From: a bacterium
Lineage (GTDB): Bacteria > UBP13 > UBA5359
DNA length: 5,736 nt
Reading direction: 5' to 3'
NCBI GenBank assembly: GCA_028699365.1
Contig: JAQVUQ010000193.1
Location: 1-5,736, forward strand
Made by a program: the position numbers and the translations under genes. This document shows positions 1-5,125 of this stretch, piece by piece. Numbering within the stretch: position 1 is the stretch's first letter; every line of letters starts with the position of its first letter. The notes beneath the pieces are model-generated. The model had not been told where the DNA came from and ran no database searches. It saw nothing but the letters and a program-made list of their open reading frames with translations.

Positions 1-1658
1 TCAAGAGCTGTCACCATATTGGGTAAGGCAGTTGTTTCTGTCATTGCCACTTCCTGATCTACGCCGGTTGAAGTTCCCGTCGCCTCAAAGGTAACGCTGC
101 CCTGTGCATTCAGTCCCTTCACCCTAAAATTCAGGCCTGTCGGTATTATACACAATTTCATATTCAGCACTAAGGATGTCCCCTTCGTCTGCGTTATTGG
201 ATCGTTTCTACCAGCCGGAAGAGTTGGGTATACCCCGGATGTAACCCACTCCGCAAACTGCTCGACGTCGCTGCTTGTACGCCGGGATCCCCCATCCGCG
301 AAAGTAGCATTATTGGGGTCATTCAGATAAATTAAGTTGAGTTGACTGCCTGTTTCCTGGTGATCAGAGGTAAACCTGATGGTTTTGAGATCGACTTTAA
401 CCACATACATATCCATTTCTTCGTTAGGTTGCTGATCCACGGTCCTTATAGCTTTGGCTTCACGCTGATTCTTCTGGGCCGTCAGGGTCAGTTTGTAGGG
501 ATTTCCTCCTACTGTCAGCGGCTCTCCTGTACCATTGGAGCCTCCCTGACAGGCATCCCATGAATAGGTTATGTCGTCTCCGCTGGTGGTAAGTCCTGAT
601 CTTTCGGCTACTTCACTATCGTTCTTATCTTTGACGGTCATATATACGCTGTCGGCAGTGAATGAAGTGGGCACTACACTGTATTCCACTTTATTGACCC
701 ATTGCCCTTCTTCCTGCTGGTTGGGAGCCAGCCATTTACTATAGCTGTTTACCTGAACATCGAAAATAGTAAGCTTGGCTGTATCATGGCAACTGCTATC
801 TCCACTCCAGGTGGCCGTCAGAGTGGTATCTCTGAGGGACTCGCTTGACTGTATGCCTTCCACCCAGATATTCTGGGGTAACTGAGAGGTATTTACAGTG
901 TAAGGCAAAGACAGGGTCTGAGTCTTGCCTTCGTTCCAGAGCCTTATTCTGTAATTGCCGGGGTTCTGGGCTGTAACGGTCACTGTGCCGGTGGATGAAT
1001 CTGCCACCCAATTGATTCTGACTTTTACCAGGTTATTATCTTCCTGGGTGCTGTTCACCGGTATGAAGGCTCCGGGATTATCCTCACTGCCTCTTTCGCT
1101 GCCGTCAAAATACAGGTAAAGACGGGGTGCCGGCGGCTTCCACTGACTATTCCAGTTCTCTTCATAGAAACCGCTCCCTCCTTCACCGTATGGACGCCGC
1201 CGGCCATGGACTATGATGGTATAGTAGCTTTGATCGGTACCGGTGGACCAACGGATGCTGCCAAGAAAGCTGTTTCCTTCGGCTGGTCCTTCCGCATAGA
1301 ATGTACCCAGACTGTCACCGCCGTAGTAACCGTTAGTTATATCTATAGGACCGCTGCCTGGTCGGTACAACTCCCACTTGTCTATCTTGTATTTCCAATG
1401 ATCGTGAGCATAAACCCATCCATCCTGGTCGGGATGGGGCTTATCAAGGTTTACTCCATTCGGTAGGGATACATTAAACCGGTATACCTGGGAGTTGGGC
1501 TTAACCTCAGCCTGGTTATTCTCTGCATTCGGCGCCAGGGTATACGTTTCATTGACGGATGGCAGACCATCTGCCGATCCTCTGGCGCTAAACAAGAGTA
1601 AGGCTGTGAAAATGTATAGGACTGCTTTGAGTATGGAGTTAATAAGACTCTTTTTCAT
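1..1658 (-). CDS. Large secreted surface protein, 3' end outside window
   Basis: This minus-strand frame is open from the ATG at 1656-1658 to the window edge (552 codons plus two bases, no stop), so the C-terminus is missing. The start is preceded by GGAGAG about 10 bases upstream, and the ATG overlaps the stop of the TPR gene in ATGA, implying translational coupling. The N-terminus is a classic signal peptide: MKKS, a hydrophobic core at about residues 8-24, and likely cleavage after SARGSA near residue 29. The mature part is polar, rich in Thr, Ser, Asn, Gly and aromatics, and has alternating beta-strand patterns. Residues about 333-395, including TYSWDACQGG and YKLTLTAQ, resemble FlgD/CHU_C-type Ig-like folds (family knowledge, weak match). 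No catalytic motif was recognised. It is probably an extracellular or surface structural or adhesive protein that works with the upstream TPR protein. Function is otherwise unknown. Confidence 0.85.
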   Translation of the reverse strand, partial: MKKSLINSILKAVLYIFTALLLFSARGSADGLPSVNETYTLAPNAENNQAEVKPNSQVYRFNVSLPNGVNLDKPHPDQDGWVYAHDHWKYKIDKWELYRPGSGPIDITNGYYGGDSLGTFYAEGPAEGNSFLGSIRWSTGTDQSYYTIIVHGRRRPYGEGGSGFYEENWNSQWKPPAPRLYLYFDGSERGSEDNPGAFIPVNSTQEDNNLVKVRINWVADSSTGTVTVTAQNPGNYRIRLWNEGKTQTLSLPYTVNTSQLPQNIWVEGIQSSESLRDTTLTATWSGDSSCHDTAKLTIFDVQVNSYSKWLAPNQQEEGQWVNKVEYSVVPTSFTADSVYMTVKDKNDSEVAERSGLTTSGDDITYSWDACQGGSNGTGEPLTVGGNPYKLTLTAQKNQREAKAIRTVDQQPNEEMDMYVVKVDLKTIRFTSDHQETGSQLNLIYLNDPNNATFADGGSRRTSSDVEQFAEWVTSGVYPTLPAGRNDPITQTKGTSLVLNMKLCIIPTGLNFRVKGLNAQGSVTFEATGTSTGVDQEVAMTETTALPNMVTAL

Positions 1659-3259
1659 TTCTCTGCTCTCCTGTTGTTCAACTCGTTTTCTTTCTCTACT
1701 GCTACCTTTTCGGCCAAGTCCAGTGCCCATTTGGCTCTGGGACTCTCCCGGTAATTACGGGCCAGCCTGGTAAAGGATCTGATGGCACCATCATAATCTC
1801 CGATATTCTGGTAATAGGTGCCGGCTTGAAAGAGTGCCTCTGGGGCATATTTGCTGTATGGGTAATTATTGGCCAGGGCTTCCAACTCTTCTATACCTGA
1901 CAGATAGCGTTTCATTACACTGCCCAGAACCATCCCCAGGGTGTACCGGACTTCTTCTACCAGGGTGCTTTGTGGGTGATCGGTAATGACCCGTTTGAAG
2001 GAGTTTACGGCATCGTTGCCTCGATGCATGCCTAAAAAACACTGGCCGATGCGATAGGTGATATAATCGGCTTCACTGATTTGCGGATATTCCTCCAATG
2101 CTTTGGCGTAATAGCGATAGGTAGTAAACAGGTCCTCCCGTCGTGCCTGAGGACGGAAGGTACTGTCTCCCAGCCTGCGGTATTCCTGGGCTATCTTCAG
2201 AGATAGCTCGTCTACTAAAGAATTTACGGCTTCCGGAGATACTATTTTGCCGTTGTCTGCTTGCAGTTTCTGTAATACTTTACGTCTGGACAGCAAAGAG
2301 TTCAGATCGTTTTCAGGATACTGCGCTTCAGCTTGTAAACGGCAGGCATCTTTATATATAGAGAGGGCATCTGCCCTGTACCGGTTATCGGTCCTGGTGA
2401 CTTCCAACAGAGCTTGAGATAGCGTATCCAGTTGCCTCATCGATTCGGGCTGCCAATTGCTCAACTTGCCTATCTCATACAGACTTCTGGCAGTATAGTA
2501 GGATATCGCAATATTATCAGTGTAATTGCCTTTTTCAACTGCCGTTAACAGCCGGTAAGCCTGGCCCGGATTCCCTTGCTCAAGTGCCAACCTGCCTTGG
2601 TAGTAGATAACGGCTTGCCGAAACTCACTTTGGAGATAAAATTTGAGGAATCTGTCTATCAACGGACCGGCCTGGGTTATATCGCCATAATCGAAGAGCA
2701 TCAGGATATACCTGTATATTACGGCATCCATATCCTTATAGCGGGGATATCTCTCCGTCATTAATTTATAAAGCTCAATGGCTTTATGGCGATTTTGACC
2801 GTTGTCTGCTTCCAAACGTGTTATAGTCAGCTCCTGGCGTACTATTTCATCGGTAATGATGGCAGCATAGTAGAGTGCTTGGGCTGCTTCTTTCATATCA
2901 GGTAAAGAGAGGGCGTATCTTAGGAATTGCTCCACAGCTTTGTTTCGAATGGCACTCTCCTTGAAGATGAGCTTCCCGTTGAGGCCTAAATATCGAGAAT
3001 TACCGGTATCCACACCGGCTTTTGTCAACATCTTTTCCAGCACGGCATAACGAGGATCGACCGTCTTTGGGGTGATTTCTGGAACCTTCTCTTCAGAGGT
3101 ATCGACAGGGTTGACTACCAGGAACATGTATGACTTTCCGGCATTTGCTTCCGCAGTACAATATGGATAGTCGTGTATTGTCATTATGGCAATAAGAACT
3201 AACTGGACTATTAACAATCGTTTATCGCTTTTGATCTTTAATGAATATCTCTTGTACAA
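1655..3259 (-). CDS. Exported or membrane-anchored TPR-repeat protein
   Basis: The product is 534 aa. The start is a TTG, chosen because GGTGAGG lies 5 bases upstream and an in-frame TAA blocks further extension. A basic N-terminus (KIKSDKR) precedes a hydrophobic stretch at about residues 15-26, consistent with a signal peptide or anchor and a soluble part outside the cytoplasm. The rest is almost entirely helical. Tetratricopeptide-like repeats are clearest from residue 380 on, with motifs such as YYAKALEEYP, DAVNSFKRVITDHPQS and GDYDGAIRSFTRLARNY. This last part resembles the periplasmic YbgF/CpoB/BamD-like TPR group, though I claim no orthology. Residues about 95-330 look like more divergent helical repeats. 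It overlaps the following secreted-protein gene by 4 bp, so the two are probably made together. It may be a scaffold or assembly factor for that protein (inference). Confidence 0.88.
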   Translation of the reverse strand: MYKRYSLKIKSDKRLLIVQLVLIAIMTIHDYPYCTAEANAGKSYMFLVVNPVDTSEEKVPEITPKTVDPRYAVLEKMLTKAGVDTGNSRYLGLNGKLIFKESAIRNKAVEQFLRYALSLPDMKEAAQALYYAAIITDEIVRQELTITRLEADNGQNRHKAIELYKLMTERYPRYKDMDAVIYRYILMLFDYGDITQAGPLIDRFLKFYLQSEFRQAVIYYQGRLALEQGNPGQAYRLLTAVEKGNYTDNIAISYYTARSLYEIGKLSNWQPESMRQLDTLSQALLEVTRTDNRYRADALSIYKDACRLQAEAQYPENDLNSLLSRRKVLQKLQADNGKIVSPEAVNSLVDELSLKIAQEYRRLGDSTFRPQARREDLFTTYRYYAKALEEYPQISEADYITYRIGQCFLGMHRGNDAVNSFKRVITDHPQSTLVEEVRYTLGMVLGSVMKRYLSGIEELEALANNYPYSKYAPEALFQAGTYYQNIGDYDGAIRSFTRLARNYRESPRAKWALDLAEKVAVEKENELNNRRAEK

Positions 3260-3292
3260 ATCAACCTCACCCCCAATGTTACATACTTACCT

Positions 3293-3436
3293 TTATCCTT
3301 CCACGTATACGGCTCTGAGAACTTCCTCCACAGTGGAGGCTCCGACTTTGATCTTCTCTATCCCGCTATGGTTGATCTTGCCGTTTTTGAGCAGGATTTC
3401 TTCTATGCTCTCTCTTGTTTGCTGGGCTACGGCCAT
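3293..3436 (-). CDS. 47-aa ORF resembling GspE/PilB C-terminus
   Basis: This small minus-strand ORF has an ATG start and a good Shine-Dalgarno (GAGGTG, 5 bases upstream). It ends in TAA 33 bases before the TTG of the TPR gene. Its last half, IEKIKVGASTVEEVLRAV, looks like the extreme C-terminus of type II secretion and type IV pilus ATPases (GspE/PilB), whose consensus is roughly GlxKvxxGxTTxEEVLRVV; a preceding LLKNGKI also fits. It lacks Walker A and B motifs and all of the ATPase core, so it cannot be a working ATPase. Upstream sequence in the same frame is open for about 24 codons but has no usual start. It could be a stand-alone small protein, or the tail left by a deleted secretion ATPase gene. 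The resemblance is by eye only. Confidence 0.5.
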   Translation of the reverse strand: MAVAQQTRESIEEILLKNGKINHSGIEKIKVGASTVEEVLRAVYVEG

Positions 3437-3438
3437 TT

Positions 3439-3683
3439 CTACACCTCTATCTCCAAAATAGCACCCTGCGGAAGCAATTGCTGGTTGCAGGTTATTTGTC
3501 CACCGTTAATGCGACCTTATTTAGCGCTTGCTCGTACGGTTCAATCTGTTTTTCTCCAACCCTTTTCCTTTTACCTGCATGCTCTGAAAACTCACCTCGG
3601 TGAAATGCTACTTTTTGCCGGAAATGGTGTACACGGATGAAAATCTTTTATTCCGTCAAAGGACGAACCCGAATTTCTCGCAT
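3439..3683 (-). pseudogene. Possible decayed short gene (one stop, one frameshift)
   Basis: From an ATG at 3681-3683 (AAGGA 4-5 bases upstream, AGGAGG about 12 upstream) the frame reads MREIRVRPLTE and then meets TAA (3648-3650). It then continues without interruption as protein-like sequence, including EPYEQALNKVALTVDK, to a second TAA at 3492-3494. Adding one A to the AAA run (plus-strand TTT at 3495-3497) would bypass that stop and give ITCNQQLLPQGAILEIEV followed by TAG, 2 bases before the next ATG. The joined product would be about 80 aa with a strand-rich end. I do not recognise the family. It could be a pseudogene, a region with sequencing errors, or chance open frame. Confidence 0.3.
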
Positions 3684-3768
3684 AATTTCCTTATGCCTCC
3701 TGCCTGTTTCAGATAAGACCTGCTTATGGGAACCTCTGTCTTACCAGGACCGCTCATCCATAATTTAA
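3684..3768. other. Non-coding gap between divergent units
   Basis: This stretch, together with the decayed ORF beside it, separates the leftward surface-protein genes from the rightward HAD gene. I see no ORF, hairpin with T-tract or repeat in it. A promoter for the leftward genes would be expected here or just to the right, but I could not find a convincing one. Confidence 0.4.
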
Positions 3769-3797
3769 TTGTAAAGCCATTACACATGCCATATAAT
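3769..3797 (+). promoter_or_regulatory. Sigma70-type promoter of the HAD gene
   Basis: The -35 box TTGTAA (3769-3774) and a perfect -10 box TATAAT (3792-3797) are separated by exactly 17 bp. Transcription would start near 3804. A 9-bp direct repeat CATGCCATA (3785-3793 and 3798-3806, 13 bp apart) overlaps the -10 box and start point and could be an operator. The promoter lies inside the longest open frame of the HAD gene, which argues against the upstream ATGs as starts. Confidence 0.6.
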
Positions 3798-3830
3798 CAT
3801 GCCATAATATTAAAATCGGAAGTGACCGGC

Positions 3831-4502
3831 TTGAGAACTAAAAAAAGGGAATACGATCATGTCATCTGGGATTGGAACGGCACATTGCTGGACGATGCCT
3901 GGCTGTGCGTGGAAATCATCAACAGTGTGCTCGGCAGACGCAATCTGCCGGCTATAAACATGCAGCAGTATCAGGAGAAGTTCGGCTTTCCGGTCCGGGA
4001 TTACTACGAGCAGTTGGGGTTTGATTTCTCCACAGAATCCTTCGAATCCATTGCCCTGGATTTCATACGTGAATACGGGCAGCGCCGGCACGAATGCCGC
4101 CTGCACGACGCTTCGGCCGGGACTTTGAAGCGCCTGGCCGCATTACAAGTGCCGCAATCCGTTCTATCGGCCTATCATCAGGCCAGCCTGGAAGAGATGC
4201 TGGATTCTTTCGGCATCGCCGGCATATTCCACAGAATCTTCGGGCTGGAAGATCATTACGCTCACAGCAAAGAGGAGCAAGGCCTTCATCTTCTACAGGA
4301 ATTGGGATTGTCCCGAAATAGAATCTTAATGGTAGGAGATACCATACACGATCATGAGGTGGCCCAGGCTATGGGAATAGACTGTATCCTTATACCCGGA
4401 GGACATCAGTTGCGCAGCCGTCTGGAAAGCTGCGGCTGCCCGGTGCCGGACTCCGCCGCAGCAATACTGGCGTCCGTCTTATCCTCATCGGCTGCGGGCT
4501 GA
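3831..4502 (+). CDS. HAD-superfamily hydrolase, phosphoglycolate phosphatase-like
   Basis: The product is 223 aa from the TTG at 3831, the usual size for this family. The open frame extends to an ATG at 3726, but a strong promoter lies within that extension, and GGAAG stands 8 bases before the TTG. A GTG at 3822 is the other candidate. All four HAD motifs are visible, numbered from the TTG start. Motif I is DWNGTLLDD with nucleophile Asp14. Motif II is Ser113 in QSVLSAY. Motif III is Lys147 in HSKEEQ. Motif IV is VGDTIHD with Asp170 and Asp174. The region between motifs I and II is a helical C1-type cap. The position normally held by the acid/base Asp (+2 of motif I) is Asn16; WDWNGTLLDD occurs in a known HAD branch, so this may be normal there. 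The role is likely a small-molecule phosphatase in the cytoplasm, substrate unknown. It converges on the sepF-like gene. Confidence 0.85.
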   Translation: MRTKKREYDHVIWDWNGTLLDDAWLCVEIINSVLGRRNLPAINMQQYQEKFGFPVRDYYEQLGFDFSTESFESIALDFIREYGQRRHECRLHDASAGTLKRLAALQVPQSVLSAYHQASLEEMLDSFGIAGIFHRIFGLEDHYAHSKEEQGLHLLQELGLSRNRILMVGDTIHDHEVAQAMGIDCILIPGGHQLRSRLESCGCPVPDSAAAILASVLSSSAAG

Positions 4503-4517
4503 GGCTGCCTACGAACA

Positions 4518-4784
4518 TCAACTTTCCGCTTCGTCCTGCACACCTCTCAGATCAGATACTCTTATCTCTTTGGGAGTGCAGAGATATGTCATCCTGCCCA
4601 GACGCTCGAACCTGCCTTCAAGGCCCAAAGCCACTCCACGGAGAAAATCGAATATTCTTACGGCACTCTCTTCATCGCCCTGCGGCAGCCGGACAAAAAC
4701 AGGCGTGCCGTCCTTGAGACAATCAGCGATAAGGCAGGCATCATCCATACTCTCCGGGTCTTCAACCAAAAGTTCGGTCAGCAT
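4518..4784 (-). CDS. sepF: SepF-family cell division protein, short form
   Basis: The product is 88 aa from the ATG at 4782-4784, which has GGGAGG about 9 bases upstream. A TTG at 4811 in the same frame has no comparable site and would add only nine residues. The sequence matches the conserved C-terminal SepF domain (formerly DUF552). It has a strand followed by EDPESMDDACLIADCLKDG, then VFVRLP, then the helix ESAVRIFDFLRGVALGLEG, and then a final strand pair ending LCTPKEIRV. SepF polymerises, binds the FtsZ tail and links the Z-ring to the membrane. The usual N-terminal amphipathic helix and linker (family length about 150 aa) are absent here, so membrane attachment would need another partner. 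There are no division genes beside it; it ends 15 bp from the HAD gene stop, tail to tail. The short form could be a second SepF-like paralogue. Confidence 0.82.
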   Translation of the reverse strand: MLTELLVEDPESMDDACLIADCLKDGTPVFVRLPQGDEESAVRIFDFLRGVALGLEGRFERLGRMTYLCTPKEIRVSDLRGVQDEAES

Positions 4785-4835
4785 AAGAACATACCTCCCG
4801 GTATAACACAAGTAGTCCCTTCTTCCGATAAACTC

Positions 4836-4864
4836 ATTCTACACAATATCTCCGGCCGCTACAA
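4836..4864 (-). promoter_or_regulatory. Candidate promoter of sepF-like gene
   Basis: On the minus strand, -35-like TTGTAG (4859-4864) and -10-like TAGAAT (4836-4841) are 17 bp apart. The -10 matches consensus at five of six bases, the -35 at three of six. It would give a leader of about 45 bases before the ATG at 4784. It lies back to back with the ilvB leader promoter, their -35 boxes being 7 bp apart. Confidence 0.4.
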
Positions 4865-4871
4865 CTTACGC

Positions 4872-4900
4872 TTGACATGGTCGACGGTTATGGGTAAGAT
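4872..4900 (+). promoter_or_regulatory. Promoter of the ilvB leader transcript
   Basis: A perfect -35 box TTGACA (4872-4877) and a -10 box TAAGAT (4895-4900, four of six) are separated by 17 bp. Transcription would begin near 4907, about 38 bases before the leader peptide ATG and about 210 bases before ilvB. The long transcribed leader in between holds the attenuator. Confidence 0.65.
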
Positions 4901-4940
4901 ACGGTTAAAGCAGTTCGACAATCGGTTTGAGGTAAGATAC
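4893..4940 (+). repeat. 10-bp direct repeat GGTAAGATAC
   Basis: GGTAAGATAC occurs exactly at 4893-4902 and 4931-4940, 38 bp apart, each preceded by TCGAC at a slightly different distance (4881-4885 and 4915-4919). The first copy covers the -10 box of the leader promoter; the second lies just before the leader peptide ATG. It may be an operator pair, a duplicated promoter element, or chance. Confidence 0.4.
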
Positions 4941-4944
4941 TTTT

Positions 4945-5046
4945 ATGAACCGTTGCACAGATAATATATACACCCTTTCGGTAACCGGCCTCGTATTGGT
5001 AGAGCTGGGCGTAGTAGTACGCACCGGAGATACAGACGCGCCATAG
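4945..5046 (+). CDS. Leader peptide for ilvB attenuation (IvbL-like)
   Basis: This is a 33-codon ORF, ATG at 4945 and TAG at 5044-5046. A GAGGT sequence lies about 12 bases upstream, rather far, and an in-frame TAA excludes an earlier start. Residues 11-25 hold six Val and four Leu, ending in Val-Val-Val, and the peptide ends in DAP. This closely parallels the E. coli ivbL leader peptide of ilvBN, which also has a Val-rich run and ends in AP. All six Val codons are GTA, while the visible part of ilvB uses GTA for only 2 of 14 Val. The peptide probably has no function of its own. Its translation would sense charged tRNA-Val and tRNA-Leu and decide whether the terminator before ilvB forms. The position between a good promoter and a strong terminator supports this. 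Confidence 0.8.
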   Translation: MNRCTDNIYTLSVTGLVLVELGVVVRTGDTDAP

Positions 5047-5093
5047 CGGGACGGACCGAAAGCAGAACAGAGAACCTAAATCCCCGCCGGCGC
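4975..5093 (+). promoter_or_regulatory. Alternative RNA helices of the ilvB attenuator
   Basis: Two mutually exclusive pairings are visible. Protector: CTTTCGGT (4975-4982) pairs perfectly with ACCGAAAG (5055-5062), continued after an AA bulge by CCG (4985-4987) with CGG (5052-5054). Antiterminator: GCGCC (5038-5042) and GCGGG (5046-5050) pair with GGCGC (5089-5093) and CCCGC (5083-5087), 10 bp around a small internal loop. The antiterminator uses the 5' arm of the terminator and lies over the leader stop codon. A ribosome stalled at Val/Leu codons would leave it free; one reaching the TAG would cover it. The pairings were found by eye, without folding energies. Confidence 0.55.
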
Positions 5094-5113
5094 GCCGGCG
5101 GGGATATTTTTTT
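5080..5113 (+). terminator. Intrinsic terminator (attenuator) before ilvB
   Basis: A perfect 26-base palindrome (5080-5105; left arm ATCCCCGCCGGCG) forms a GC-rich hairpin of about 11 bp with a GCGC loop. It is followed by seven T at 5107-5113. The T-tract abuts the ilvB Shine-Dalgarno, so termination would cut the transcript just before ilvB. There is no complete gene directly upstream other than the leader peptide, so its natural role is attenuation, not ending an operon. Confidence 0.85.
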
Positions 5114-5125
5114 GAGGTGATGATG

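Noticed and set aside
342-1466. Several short frames inside the secreted-protein gene
   Set aside because: They are all in other frames of, or antisense to, a continuous 552-codon coding frame with a signal peptide.
3186-3640. Plus-strand ORFs of 62-91 codons
   Set aside because: They overlap one another and the start of the TPR gene, have no good ribosome binding sites, and their translations look random; the minus strand reads better.
3648-3650. Stop-codon recoding in the decayed ORF
   Set aside because: The codon is TAA, which is not used for selenocysteine or pyrrolysine, and a second defect follows, so decay or error is simpler.
4503-4517. Bidirectional terminator between the HAD and sepF genes
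   Set aside because: The 15-bp gap has no inverted repeat or T-tract that I can see.
4907-5113. T-box riboswitch in the ilvB leader
   Set aside because: I see no T-box motif (AGGGTGGNACCGCG-like) before the terminator, and the leader contains a Val/Leu-rich ORF instead.
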